Below the pieces are notes generated by a model that was given only the letters and a program-made list of their open reading frames with translations, had not been told where the DNA came from and did not search any database. Positions 8,221 through 17,344 of a stretch of DNA of 64,000 nucleotides are shown here, in pieces (the first letter of the stretch is position 1; each line of letters opens with the position of its first letter). The stretch spans positions 1 through 64,000 of the forward strand of contig CAJSZV010000002.1 in the NCBI GenBank assembly GCA_910574345.1, given 5' to 3'. The translations under genes and the position numbers were made by a program. Origin of the DNA: Clostridiaceae bacterium. Its GTDB lineage: Bacteria; Bacillota; Clostridia; Lachnospirales; Lachnospiraceae.

Positions 8221-10167
8221 ATGACAAAGGAAGAACGCTATCAGGCGTCTGCCGAAGAGCTTTTGAAGCTGGTTGGCGGAAAAGAAAACATTATCAGTGC
8301 CGCTCACTGCGCAACCAGACTCAGGCTGGTTCTGAAAGATGAGTCAAAGGCAGATGTGGACGGAATCCTGAAGGTGGATCTGGTGAAAGGCCAGTTTGCC
8401 AATGGAGGCCAGTTCCAGATAATTATCGGCAGCGGCACCGTAAACGAGGTTTACAAACGTTTCATAGAAACAGGAGGGATAGCCGAAGCGACGAAGAGTG
8501 AGGTAAAGCAGGCGGCTGCCCAGAAGATGAATCCACTGCAGCGTCTTGTAAAAACGCTGTCTGACGTATTTGTACCTTTGATTCCGGCATTGGTTGCCAG
8601 CGGTTTGATGATGGGGTTAAATAACGTGCTTACGGCAAACGGGCTGTTTATTCCGGGACAGTCTTTAGTAGAAGCCTATCCGGCCCTTTCTGACATTGCC
8701 GCTATGATTAATACCTTTGCCAGTGCCGCATATGCGTTTCTGCCTATCCTGATTGGATTTTCTGCCACAAAAATGTTTGGGGGCAATCCGTATCTGGGAG
8801 CAGTTATCGGCATGATCATGGTTTCGGGGGATCTGCTGAATGCCTATGCTTACGGTACTGCCGTAACAGAAGGGACAATCCCGGTATGGAATATTTTGGG
8901 GCTTACGATTGAAAAAGTAGGATATCAGGGAACGGTTCTCCCGGTGCTGGCTGCTTCGTATATCCTTTCGTTTGCGGAGAAGAAACTGCATAAGTATATC
9001 CCGGAGATTCTGGACAATCTTCTGACTCCGCTGCTTACCGTTATGATCACCGGTTTTGTTACTTTTACGGTGGTAGGCGGGATTATGAGGACTGCCGGTG
9101 ATATGCTGACAAACAGCTTTGTGTGGATGCATGATACATTGGGGATTGTGGGCGGTATGGTCCTGGGCTTTTTATATTCGCCTCTCACCATGACCGGTAT
9201 GCACCACAGCCTGCTTCCGGTGGATATCCAGATGGTGGCGGCGGGAGGTTCTTTCCTGCTTGCGATTGCGTCCTGTAATAACGTGGCGCAGGGCGGCGCA
9301 ACTCTTTGTGCCATGCTTCGGACAAAGGATAAGAAGTTAAAGAGTGTTGCGGCGACATCGGGTGTGTCTGCTATGCTGGGTATCACAGAACCTGCTATGT
9401 TTGGTGTAAACCTGAAACTGAAATATCCGTTCTATGGCGCTATGATCGGTGCGGCTCTTGGCGGCGGGTATGTAACGCTGACAAATGTTCTGAACACGGC
9501 TCCGGGAACTGCGGGAATTGTCGGGTTTGTCTGTGTTCCTGCGTCCAGTATGCTGAACTTTTTGATTGGTACGGCTATTTCTGCTGCGGCAGGATTTATC
9601 TTTACATATATCATGTCAAATATGAAGAAATTCAATAAAGAGCTAGAGAAAAGAGAAGCTGTTGCAGAAGAAAAGGCAGATACGTCTGCGGACATTTTTC
9701 CGATAACAGAGAAAGGCGTGATCTGCAGTCCCCTTACAGGAAAAGCGATTCCGATGAGCGAGGTGCCGGACGATACATTTGCCGCGGAAGTATTGGGGAA
9801 GGGAATGGCAGTCATTCCTTCGGAGGGGAAAGTGGTAGCACCCTGTTATGGTGTGATCTCTGCGCTGTTTGATACGAAACATGCCATTGGCATTACAACG
9901 AAAGACGGAGTAGAATTACTGATTCATGTGGGCGTCAATACGGTAGAGCTTAACGGAAAGTATTATGAGGCTCATGTGGCACAGGGCGATCAGATAAAGC
10001 CCGGACAGGTGCTTCTTACGTTTGATATCCAGAAAATCCAGGAAGCAGGTTATCCGGTGGCCACTCCGGTAATTATTGCCAATACACACGATTATAAAAA
10101 GGTGGAGGGGCTGAAGAATGGTGAGATTCACTGCATGGAGCCGCTTATTAAACTGGAGGAAGCATGA
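8221..10167 (+). CDS. PTS alpha-glucoside transporter, EIIBCA fusion
   Basis: Single-chain phosphotransferase permease of 648 residues. An EIIB domain comes first, with phosphorylated Cys30 in AHCATRLRL. The membrane EIIC of the sucrose/trehalose/glucoside class follows (residues ~105-460, with GMHHSLLPVDIQM and GITEPAMFGVNLKL). A C-terminal EIIA of the glucose type follows a charged linker, with active His569 in LLIHVGVNTVEL. It imports and phosphorylates an alpha-glucoside, which the upstream GH13 enzyme would then split. The exact sugar is not fixed by sequence; isomaltose, trehalose and sucrose are all handled by this class. AGGAGGAAG precedes the start by about ten bases. Confidence 0.9.
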   Translation: MTKEERYQASAEELLKLVGGKENIISAAHCATRLRLVLKDESKADVDGILKVDLVKGQFANGGQFQIIIGSGTVNEVYKRFIETGGIAEATKSEVKQAAAQKMNPLQRLVKTLSDVFVPLIPALVASGLMMGLNNVLTANGLFIPGQSLVEAYPALSDIAAMINTFASAAYAFLPILIGFSATKMFGGNPYLGAVIGMIMVSGDLLNAYAYGTAVTEGTIPVWNILGLTIEKVGYQGTVLPVLAASYILSFAEKKLHKYIPEILDNLLTPLLTVMITGFVTFTVVGGIMRTAGDMLTNSFVWMHDTLGIVGGMVLGFLYSPLTMTGMHHSLLPVDIQMVAAGGSFLLAIASCNNVAQGGATLCAMLRTKDKKLKSVAATSGVSAMLGITEPAMFGVNLKLKYPFYGAMIGAALGGGYVTLTNVLNTAPGTAGIVGFVCVPASSMLNFLIGTAISAAAGFIFTYIMSNMKKFNKELEKREAVAEEKADTSADIFPITEKGVICSPLTGKAIPMSEVPDDTFAAEVLGKGMAVIPSEGKVVAPCYGVISALFDTKHAIGITTKDGVELLIHVGVNTVELNGKYYEAHVAQGDQIKPGQVLLTFDIQKIQEAGYPVATPVIIANTHDYKKVEGLKNGEIHCMEPLIKLEEA

Positions 10168-11003
10168 TGGCAGATAAAAAAATTGTATTTTTAGATATCG
10201 ACGGGACATTTACTGTCCCGTTGGAAAAACCGACGGAGCTTGCGTCAAGGGCAGTACGGGAGGCAAGAAAAAATGGGCACAGGATTTTGATCAGCACAGG
10301 GCGTAATATGCCGATCGTAAGCGAGGATGTTTTGGAAGTAGGATTTGACGGTGTGGTTGCCAGTGCGGGAAGGCATATAGAAATTGACGGGAAAGTAATC
10401 CGTGACAGTGTACTTCCGGAAGAAACCATTAAGAAGTGCCTGGAAATTTTTCATCGATTTGGGATTTATTGCCGCATAGAAAGTCCGGAGGGGATCTATA
10501 TTGATGACAGCCTTCAGGAAATCCTCACAAGCGCAACGGCAGATCTGTCAAATTCGGAGTTAATCCGAATGAAGAGGGAACTGGATTCTGATGTGGGGGT
10601 AAAACCGTATACGGAATATCCTCACAAGGGAGCATATAAGCTGGGCTTTATCTGTACGGATCTGGCCGACATTGAGAAAACAAAACCGTATCTGGAGCAG
10701 GAGTTTCATTATGTAGTGCATCCCTATGCAGAAGATGCAGACTGCTATAATGGCGAGATTATACGGAAGGATATGGATAAGGGCGAGGCCATGGAACGTG
10801 TCTGTGAATACTATGGTGCGGATATGGCAGATACGGTTGCCTTTGGCGACAGTATGAATGATCAGCAGATGCTGGAATATGCGGGGGTTGCCGTTGCAAT
10901 GGGGAATTCCTGCCAGGAATTAAAAGACTGTGCAGATATTGTCTGCGAGAGCGTTGAGGAAGATGGGGTTTATTTTGAATTTAAGAGAATGAATCTGATA
11001 TAG
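10164..11003 (+). CDS. HAD-family (Cof-type) sugar phosphatase
   Basis: Haloacid-dehalogenase hydrolase of the Cof/IIB type, 279 residues. Motif I is DIDGTF, motif II LISTGR, and motif IV is the late GDSMNDQQMLE; the cap domain lies between. Such enzymes remove phosphate from sugar phosphates. Its start overlaps the PTS stop (ATGATGG), so translation is coupled and it is the third gene of the alpha-glucoside operon, probably relieving sugar-phosphate stress. Confidence 0.88.
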   Translation: MMADKKIVFLDIDGTFTVPLEKPTELASRAVREARKNGHRILISTGRNMPIVSEDVLEVGFDGVVASAGRHIEIDGKVIRDSVLPEETIKKCLEIFHRFGIYCRIESPEGIYIDDSLQEILTSATADLSNSELIRMKRELDSDVGVKPYTEYPHKGAYKLGFICTDLADIEKTKPYLEQEFHYVVHPYAEDADCYNGEIIRKDMDKGEAMERVCEYYGADMADTVAFGDSMNDQQMLEYAGVAVAMGNSCQELKDCADIVCESVEEDGVYFEFKRMNLI

Positions 11004-11025
11004 GGAGTTGATATTATACGAATTG

Positions 11026-11160
11026 ATGCAGTTTGGAATCGGAGAAGTAAGCCATAAGAAATATCTTAATGCTTTTTTGACAGGGCAATATCCAGGGTCT
11101 TTTGCAAGAGGAGAATTATATAATTCAGATCTTGTTTCAGGTGAAATATGCTCTAAATGA
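11026..11160 (+). CDS. Short ORF after the HAD gene, possibly a gene remnant
   Basis: A 44-codon frame (MQFGIGEVSHKKYLNAFLTG...) with GGGAG about 20 bases upstream. It stops inside the left arm of the 77-base inverted repeat. I do not recognise it. It may be the cut end of a backbone gene at the left edge of the accessory island. Confidence 0.25.
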   Translation: MQFGIGEVSHKKYLNAFLTGQYPGSFARGELYNSDLVSGEICSK

Positions 11161-11218
11161 CTTCTTAATCACGAGATTTTCTCATGATTAGTGAAGAACT
11201 CATTTAGAGCATATTTCA
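11142..11218. repeat. 77-base near-perfect inverted repeat
   Basis: Nineteen perfectly paired bases (11142-11160 with 11200-11218), continued inward by CTTC/GAAG and TAATCA..TGATTA with one mismatch, and a small TTTT loop. There is no T-run after it, so it is not a standard terminator. It sits 18 bases before the truncated recombinase start, at the island edge. Confidence 0.8.
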
Positions 11219-11236
11219 TGTAAGGAGGCAGACGCT

Positions 11237-11320
11237 ATGACGAAAACCAAGATTACCCCGCTGTACGAAAGGCTCTCCCGTGATGAACTCCAAGGCGAGA
11301 GTAATTCCATCAGCAATCAA
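11237..11320 (+). pseudogene. N-terminal stub of a large serine recombinase
   Basis: Starts after TAAGGAGG with 28 codons reading MTKTKITPLYERLSRDELQG then ESNSISNQ, the familiar N-terminus of ICE/transposon recombinases of gut Firmicutes. It includes the start of the resolvase domain and its LSRDDELQG motif, here with one Asp missing. The match ends at about 11320 and an unrelated stop follows at 11339. The C-terminal end of a recombinase of the same class lies on the other strand at 16975-17320. Confidence 0.75.
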
Positions 11321-11324
11321 GATG

Positions 11325-12213
11325 CCATTTGTCAAGGATAGTTTCACCAAAAATATTAAAGAGCCGCTGTCCACGCATACTTGCAGTGCGTTTGCCAGTT
11401 CCTCCACCTTCATCATGGTACCGCTGATGCTGATCTTACCCAGCACAGCCAGGGAACTAAGCGTTGGCTTTCCCAGTGCGATAGAACAGATATCGCCGTA
11501 CTGCTCATTCCGCAGTTCCCGGAGAAATTCCGCCAGATAGTCGGTAATAAACCCATAGTCATATGTAAAATGCCCTGGGCGGAACTTGGGGATTTCCCAG
11601 CCGGGGAGGCAGCAATGCATACGGTCAAGAAAGGCTGTATCCGTCCCCATTTCTGACGGGAACGGATCAAACAGGCTGGATGTTTTCAGGAGTATATCTG
11701 CGTTCTGATTGACATTCCCGACAAACACCATAGACGCAGAGGCGGCTTTTTCCTCTTTCCCACGGGCAAAGGAACCGGATGCCATATAGTCCTTCATGAT
11801 CTGGATACCATCTTTCTGCCCATATTATAAAACAGGTTCGCCACAGTCGTCTGACCGCCGGAAACAAGGATACTGTTAGGAGAGATTTCTTTATACAGGT
11901 GGGATTTTCCCGTACTGCGGGGGCCAAGCTCACAGAGGTTAATGTTGTTCTCCACCAGCGGCAGCATCCGGGCAAGCAAGAGCCACTTCACGCGCTCCTC
12001 CAATTCGTCTGGTTCCATGCCGATAGAGCGCAAAAGCACATCGAACCATTCATCCTTGGTAATGCCTTGCGTCCTGCTTTCAGATCCTCCATATCCACAT
12101 GGGGCATTTGGATTGGTGTCAGTATATAAATGCGGATCGGGTTTCCGTTTTTCTTATCTTCCTCAACATACTCATACTCCAACTGGACAATGCACCAGAT
12201 GCCTCCGCAGACG
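11325..12213 (-). pseudogene. brxL: Degraded brxL (BREX Lon-like AAA protease), locus 1
   Basis: BrxL pieces in changing frames. IWCIVQLEYEYVEEDKKNG to MPHVDMEDLKAGRKA comes first (about 12200-12070). After a frameshift, TKDEWFDVLLRSIGMEP and the Walker A segment ELGPRSTGKSHLYKEISP follow. Then, after loss of the Walker B stretch, there is KDGIQIMKDYMASGSFARG through GWEIPKFRPGHF. A deletion of about 200 residues or more leads to KPTLSSLAVLGKISISGTMM of the Lon domain, cut off at about 11325. The N-terminal third is also missing and the gene follows pglZ directly. It cannot make a working protein. Confidence 0.85.
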
Positions 12214-12215
12214 TG

Positions 12216-14741
12216 TTATATACCAAATCCGAAGTCATCCGAAAAGGCAAGGTCCATAAGCATGGGGTGGCGGAAAACTTCTAAACCTGTGTTATCATCA
12301 TATGCAACAAGGAAATACTGCTTGTCCCTGTCATATCGTTTGTCCTTGAACTGGAACTTCATTCGGAACATACGCTTTAGCGCATCCGGATCCCGGCTGT
12401 CGGCAAATAAGCTAACCTCGTTGGAAATACGCTCATTGTCCTCCGACACGAAGAACATTTTATAGGTTGTTGCTTTGACCGTATCGCTGACAGGCTCCGA
12501 CTGGATAAATTCCAATATGGTGATTTTATTGGTAATCTTCTGGACCATGCTGACCAGGGCGATCTCAGCGTTCTTCGTTTCGATATGCCCCTTTTCCATT
12601 CGTATATCAATGACCGGTACAAGCATTTCCTGCGGAGAAGACCCGCCGTGGACATAGTTATGACCGCCTCCGGCAACTTTGAACACATTGCTGCTGACAG
12701 GGAAGGATACAACTTTTGAATCATTGTTCCGCAATACGGTTCCCATGCTCATATTCGCAATCCCATTATACACAACAGGCGCAGAGGATACAATGAATCG
12801 GCGGTTCACAAAAGCTCCCTTATCGCTTACACCGCCAATCTTGCCGCTTTCGGTCACTTTGTCATACTTGTAAATAAAGCCGTGATCAGCTGTGACGATG
12901 AAATGAATCGTGTTTGCGCCGACCGCAATACGATGAATCAAATCAATAATTTCCTGGATTGCTTCCTGACAGGCGGAAAACACCTCGTTTTCTGTATTCA
13001 GTTTATCGCCGCGGGCATCAATCTGATTATGGTAGATGTAAACTACCTGTTTCCCGGTAATAATCTTCCGCAGTTCCATTTTTTTTAGAGCTTTCATATC
13101 GTCAAATTGGACGCAGACGCTTCCCGGTACATAGGATTGTAAAACCTTTTCCCGCCCGGCCAGGCTGTCGCAAAGAACATCATCTACAAGCACCTGGTAG
13201 TCATCCGTCATGGTCAGAGACTTATGGGGGAGCAGCGCAGCCATGCCCAGCCGGGTGTAAGAGGGCAGGACACCAAGCTGAATCTCCAGCTTCGCGGAGA
13301 CACACTTAGGAGCATCCTGCATCCTCCGGAACAATTCCCGACCGACTTCAAAGCGGAGCGCGTCGGAGATGATGACAACAACACGGTCCTTTGCGTTTTT
13401 AATATGCCGAGAAAAGAAGTCAACTTGCGCCGGAATACTTGTAAGCGAATCCCCATCGACAAGTCCGGCGTTCCATTTGGGGAGCAATTCGGCCAGGAAC
13501 TCATTGGTATAGATGTTTTCTATCAATTCCCGGAGCGTTTCAAAATCAGCCGTGTCTGCAAGCTGGTCATAAGCAAAGTAGAACCGCCTGTATGCGGAAT
13601 CAATCTGACAATCCGTATTCCGGTACTTATCCACAATAGCCTTGAATCCATCCGGACAATGATAGGCGGCAGCAGTTATCAGATGATATGCGCTGTCAAG
13701 AAGACTGTAGGACTGTTCCGTCTGCGGGCCAAAGTGCATCTTTTGCCGCTTTTCACAGACCTGCGGAATCGTCAGAGTCCCCAGCTTTGCGCCAATATCC
13801 TCGTTCAGGAGCCGGTCAGTCATCCACTTGATGATAATCTGGTCAAAGCAGAGGAATGTATCGCACCCCACCAAATCCTCCGGCAAGTATCCGGCAAAGA
13901 TCGTTCCGGCATTCAAGCTTTTTACGACATGAGCGGACAGTGCATCGTAGGTTTCCCGATAGATCACGCTATTCATCAGGTTGTCGAGAAAGGCGATAAT
14001 GTTGCCGGACTTATAGGACTGAAACACCTTCCATGATTTTGGCAGCTCCGCCCCGATATACTTTGCAGTATAGGTTACGAACATAGTGACGGTCAGCTTC
14101 TCCAATGTGGGCTTGACATCGGTATAGCCAAAATGCTGTTCGCAGAGCTTCCAGAAAGCGTCCAACAAATTATACCGCTCAAACTCGGCCATGAAGCTGT
14201 TATCCGCCAGCCCTCCGCCAGTCAGCACCACCCGGACTACATCCTCAAAGGAACAGGTGCGGGCAGAGCATAAGGCAGCCATAATGCCCACAAGGATATT
14301 GGTCTCGTTATAATTCTCAATCTCCAGGTCATAGAACCGCTGGGCTCGTTTTTTCTCCGCCCAAAACTTGATGTGCTTCTCAATGAGCGGCCTATATTTT
14401 TCGTTAATACCCAGGTCTGCTAAGAGGAGTGCGGCTCGATCCGCAAAAAACCGTTTGGAGTAGAGCAGGGTATCCTCCAAATGATTGTCGGCCGTCTCCG
14501 GCTTCGGGAACGGCGCATAGATCAGGTAATTTGTCGCGGTATCTACACGCTCCAGAAAATACTTCGTATAGAACTGATTGTCCCGCTGGAGGTAGTAGAC
14601 TTTAGCGTTTTCCAGCATTACGTTCTGCATATCTTCTTCAAATTCAGCCTTATCATCATACCAAAAAACCAACTTGCGGGTATCCCCGGCAAATTCGGCG
14701 TTCAGCCGGTCAATGATTTGTTTCAAATTTAATTCAGCCAT
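12216..14741 (-). CDS. pglZ: BREX-1 PglZ alkaline-phosphatase-superfamily protein, locus 1
   Basis: Intact frame of about 841 residues. The N-terminal half is helical (LVFWYDDKAEFEEDM near the start). The phosphatase core shows VVVIISDALRFEVGREL and, later, FIVTADHGFIYKYD, the two metal-binding signatures of the PglZ domain. PglZ is required for BREX methylation and exclusion. The start at 14741 (MAELNLKQ) is preferred over 14762 because the preceding HTH remnant ends in TAA at 14746-14744. Neighbours are all broken (pglX, HTH, brxL), so this open gene is probably an orphan. It is clearly diverged from the locus 2 copy and lacks that copy's internal repeat. Confidence 0.88.
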   Translation of the reverse strand: MAELNLKQIIDRLNAEFAGDTRKLVFWYDDKAEFEEDMQNVMLENAKVYYLQRDNQFYTKYFLERVDTATNYLIYAPFPKPETADNHLEDTLLYSKRFFADRAALLLADLGINEKYRPLIEKHIKFWAEKKRAQRFYDLEIENYNETNILVGIMAALCSARTCSFEDVVRVVLTGGGLADNSFMAEFERYNLLDAFWKLCEQHFGYTDVKPTLEKLTVTMFVTYTAKYIGAELPKSWKVFQSYKSGNIIAFLDNLMNSVIYRETYDALSAHVVKSLNAGTIFAGYLPEDLVGCDTFLCFDQIIIKWMTDRLLNEDIGAKLGTLTIPQVCEKRQKMHFGPQTEQSYSLLDSAYHLITAAAYHCPDGFKAIVDKYRNTDCQIDSAYRRFYFAYDQLADTADFETLRELIENIYTNEFLAELLPKWNAGLVDGDSLTSIPAQVDFFSRHIKNAKDRVVVIISDALRFEVGRELFRRMQDAPKCVSAKLEIQLGVLPSYTRLGMAALLPHKSLTMTDDYQVLVDDVLCDSLAGREKVLQSYVPGSVCVQFDDMKALKKMELRKIITGKQVVYIYHNQIDARGDKLNTENEVFSACQEAIQEIIDLIHRIAVGANTIHFIVTADHGFIYKYDKVTESGKIGGVSDKGAFVNRRFIVSSAPVVYNGIANMSMGTVLRNNDSKVVSFPVSSNVFKVAGGGHNYVHGGSSPQEMLVPVIDIRMEKGHIETKNAEIALVSMVQKITNKITILEFIQSEPVSDTVKATTYKMFFVSEDNERISNEVSLFADSRDPDALKRMFRMKFQFKDKRYDRDKQYFLVAYDDNTGLEVFRHPMLMDLAFSDDFGFGI

Positions 14742-14743
14742 AT

Positions 14744-14880
14744 TTATCCATTCACCTGCCATTTCCCAGAGCGGTTATTCCCAATACGAGTAATGACACC
14801 TTGCTTTTGAAGTCTTGCCATAATGCGCTTCACTGTACTGAGCGAATATCCCGTTGTATTCTGAACTATTCCATTTAACC
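14744..14880 (-). pseudogene. Winged-HTH remnant between pglX and pglZ
   Basis: About 45 codons ending LSTVKRIMARLQKQGVITRI then GNNRSGKWQVNG, the C-terminal winged helix of the AlbA_2-type regulator found at the same place in locus 2 (30280-30723). The rest of the gene is gone. The shared gene order shows that the two loci descend from the same BREX layout. Confidence 0.6.
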
Positions 14881-14884
14881 CTGC

Positions 14885-15391
14885 CTACTTCTTCCCCATA
14901 ATATTTTTGGAATCCGCCAGCACCTCATAGAACTTACTGTCCGAGGCGGTCTGCATCTTGCGATAGTTGACCTTTACGCCATCGTCCAGATCCAGCTCAA
15001 TGCGGCTCAGGGCCAAATGGCTGACTTTTTCGTCATATTCCCGGCACTCCTTGAGCTGCTTTTGCAGCTTTTCTCTGCGCTTGACGGAAGCGGCGACCTC
15101 ACGGGGATTCTTGCTGTGTTCAATCATGTCCTGCATCCGGTCAATCTCGTTTTCATAGACCCGCTGCATCCGGTGGAGGTAGTCAATGCGCACGTTGCCG
15201 ATAGTGTCCGGCGTGTAGCGGTGCAGATAAATCAGCGCCTTGAAGCCGCTTTGTTTGCCGCTGTCGAACAGCCAGTAGATGGGGCGCTTCTGGAAAATTT
15301 TGCAGTGGTTGGCAAAGAAGTCCTTCAGGAAATAATTCCGAATGACCTCCCGGGAAGTCGCGCCTTTGTTTCCCAGAGCCTTGGCAATGAA
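14885..15391 (-). pseudogene. pglX: C-terminal fragment of BREX methyltransferase pglX, locus 1
   Basis: The frame from FIAKALGNKGATSREVIRNY through IFQKRPIYWLFDSGKQSGFK to the stop aligns with the last ~200 residues of the intact PglX at 25513-28995. It contains the conserved HCKIFQKRPIYWLFDSG and IELDLDDGVKVNY. Upstream of FIAKALG the minus-strand frame turns to nonsense because the adjoining pglX piece lies on the plus strand. The methyltransferase domain is absent. Confidence 0.85.
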
Positions 15392-15791
15392 CTGCCGGGG
15401 CTGAGGAACGCGAACTGCTGGGCCCATTCCAGTTATTGATTCTATTAGGTGGAGAGGAAAAGTTGAATCTATTGTAGAGAACAATGTTACAATTTCTAAA
15501 ACCGACTTGGACGCTTTCGAGACCTCCTGGGATTTCCATCGGCATCCGCTGGTGCGGGGCGCAGCCACGGTGGCGGAGGCGTTTGGATTATGGGAAGCGG
15601 AGTGCGAGGGTCAATTCCAACAGCTCAAGACCAACGAGGAGGAACTGAACCGGATCTTCATCAACATCTACGGCTTGCAGGACGAGCTGACGCCGGAGGC
15701 GAGTGGGACGCATCCAAGTACAGCACATTTCTCCCCGACGCCGATGGTATCCTCCCCATCACCGACGAGGAAAATCTGGATTTCTTTGCCA
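15382..15791. repeat. Short inverted repeats bounding an inverted pglX segment
   Basis: TGGCAATGAA (15382-15391) and TTCTTTGCCA (15782-15791) are inverted copies matching at nine of ten positions. Flipping the 390 bases between them restores the reading ENLDFIAKALGNKG across the left junction, as in intact PglX (ENLKFIAGALGGKG). Confidence 0.7.
15420..15781 (+). pseudogene. pglX: Inverted middle fragment of pglX, locus 1
   Basis: The plus strand encodes VESIVENNVTISKTDLDAFE then TSWDFHRHPLVRG and NEEELNRIFINIYGLQDELT. These match residues of the intact PglX from about 830 (NIAISKNDWDAFETSWDF). After LTPE the frame shifts and continues as GGEWDASKYSTFLPDADGIL, because about 45 codons are deleted at a GGAGGCGAG-like microhomology. 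It ends at ENLDF. The piece is opposite in orientation to the adjoining C-terminal fragment. Confidence 0.85.
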
Positions 15792-15906
15792 CATTGTCAA
15801 GTGAAGAATTCATTCTTTTTGCCTTTTCATACACGGAATCTTGTAGATGTTCTATAAATGTGCTAAACTGAACGCAATAATAAATCGGATTTAGGAGGAT
15901 AACTTT

Positions 15907-16356
15907 GTGAACATAATCGAATATTTCAGTACAGATAACAAAGAATATTGGCTTTCAAAGATTAAAGAAAGTGATTGGGGGGCAGGTCAGTTTTTATATG
16001 AACTGTTAAAAAATCAAAAGTTAAGGGAATATGTCGGTGAAAATACAAAGGTGCTTATGTTGACAGAGGGAGGAGATCTGATTTCTTTTTGCACATTTGC
16101 TGATAAGGACGATATTCAGCCAACCGAATTAACACCATGGATTGGGTGGGTATATACCTTTCCGCATTATAGAGGACACCGTTATGTTGGAAAGCTGTTA
16201 AGTTACGCTGAAACATTGGCAAAAGCAGATGGAATTAATAGCATTTATATTTCAACAAATCATAATGGGCTATATGAGAAATATGGGTATGAGTTTTTTG
16301 GAATGATGAAAGATATGCATGGAGAAGATTCAAGAGTATATGTAAGATATCTGTAA
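15907..16356 (+). CDS. GNAT-family acetyltransferase
   Basis: Small cytoplasmic acetyltransferase of 149 residues. The acetyl-CoA binding motif A is seen in WIGWVYTFPHYRGHRYVGKL (RGHRYVG in place of RGxGxG/A), and the final strand-helix in LYEKYGYEFFGMM. The substrate is unknown; relatives include drug and small-metabolite acetyltransferases. GUG 15907 has TAGGAGG about ten bases upstream. It belongs to the AT-rich cargo between the two BREX loci. Confidence 0.8.
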   Translation: MNIIEYFSTDNKEYWLSKIKESDWGAGQFLYELLKNQKLREYVGENTKVLMLTEGGDLISFCTFADKDDIQPTELTPWIGWVYTFPHYRGHRYVGKLLSYAETLAKADGINSIYISTNHNGLYEKYGYEFFGMMKDMHGEDSRVYVRYL

Positions 16357-16402
16357 TTTCCAGTTTATAGAACTAAATATTCGTAATTTAACGGAGAAAG
16401 CT

Positions 16403-16897
16403 ATGAAAACATTATATATAATTGGAGGAACAATGGGAGTTGGCAAAACAACAGTAAGCCAGCAATTAAAAAAAGATTTGACTAACAGCGTTTTCCTTGA
16501 CGGAGATTGGTGTTGGGATGCCAGCCCATTTCAAGTAACCGAAGAAACAAAAGAAATGGTAGTTCACAATATTTGCTATTTGCTGAATAGCTTCTTACAC
16601 TGTTCTGTTTATGAAAATGTCATTTTTTGTTGGGTAATGCATGAGCAATCCATTATTGACCGTATAATAAAAGAGATTGATACAGAAAACTGCAAAGTCA
16701 AAAAAATTTCACTAATAGCTGATGAAAGCAGTCTGCGTGATAGATTGACCGTAGATGTAACATATGGGAAACGTACTGCTGATATTATTGACAGAAGTGT
16801 TCAGAGAATTCCGATGTATCAGACACTGGATACCGTAAAAATAGATACAAGCAATAAAACCGTTCGTGAGATAACAGATGAAATTATGGTACTTTAA
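16403..16897 (+). CDS. P-loop nucleotide kinase-like protein
   Basis: A 164-residue AAA/kinase-fold protein starting with a strand and Walker A loop, IIGGTMGVGKTTVS. FLDGDWCWD supplies the second acidic strand, and the lid-like segment ADESSLRDRLTVDV lies late. It resembles the shikimate-kinase/chloramphenicol-phosphotransferase-like P-loop proteins often found as mobile-element cargo. No specific substrate can be read. It follows the acetyltransferase by 46 bases, probably co-transcribed. Confidence 0.65.
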   Translation: MKTLYIIGGTMGVGKTTVSQQLKKDLTNSVFLDGDWCWDASPFQVTEETKEMVVHNICYLLNSFLHCSVYENVIFCWVMHEQSIIDRIIKEIDTENCKVKKISLIADESSLRDRLTVDVTYGKRTADIIDRSVQRIPMYQTLDTVKIDTSNKTVREITDEIMVL

Positions 16898-16931
16898 TGC
16901 TAACAACCCGGCTTTTTTTTCGTGTGCGGGC

Positions 16932-16966
16932 AAAAAGAAAACCCTTCCTCCGGAAAGAGAGAAGGG
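16932..16966 (-). terminator. Intrinsic terminator of the recombinase remnant
   Basis: On the minus strand CCCTTC pairs with GAAGGG, with an additional CTC/GAG inside, followed by GTTTTCTTTTT. It lies just after the stop of the recombinase C-terminal remnant. Confidence 0.65.
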
Positions 16967-16974
16967 CATTGCCG

Positions 16975-17320
16975 TTATTCTGTTACCGCCGGTATCTCAC
17001 TGACAAAGTTATAAATGATTTTGATTTCCTGAAACTTCTCCCCGCCAACCTTTTTCATTTCACCCACCAAAATCCGGCTGATAAGGCGGTTTAAGATACC
17101 CTCGTCCAGTTCCCGGACTTGTGGCGTACTGCCGGATTTCCCGGATAAAGGTGCGGACATCATTTTCCTGCTCGTTGGAGCGGTGCAGGGAGAGCGCCAA
17201 TTCCTTCAACTGCTTCTGTTTTTCCTCCTGTTCCCGCTCCATTGCCGCCGTCAGCTTCACAAACCGCTGTTCGGACAGGATTCCCTTTGCCTTGTCGGTA
17301 TACAGGTTCAGGAACATATC
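16975..17320 (-). pseudogene. C-terminal end of a serine recombinase (DUF4368 type), frameshifted
   Basis: Reads LYTDKAKGILSEQRFVKLTA then VRTFIREIRQYA, shifts frame around 17110-17150, and continues as ELDEGILNRLISRILVGEMK to EIKIIYNFVSEIPAVTE. This is the standard C-terminus of ICE-type large serine recombinases. It joins the truncated radical SAM gene at about 17325-17345. The N-terminal stub of such a gene lies at 11237-11320 on the opposite strand. Confidence 0.8.
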
Positions 17321-17344
17321 GTCAATCTTATTGCATTTCGATAA

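Noticed and set aside
13224-14036. Long plus-strand frame of 270 codons opposite pglZ
   Set aside because: Lies wholly inside pglZ on the other strand with no start signal or recognisable domain; a shadow frame.
12216-15791. Locus 1 as a working second BREX system
   Set aside because: brxA, brxB and brxC are absent there, pglX is inverted and deleted, brxL is shredded; only pglZ remains open.
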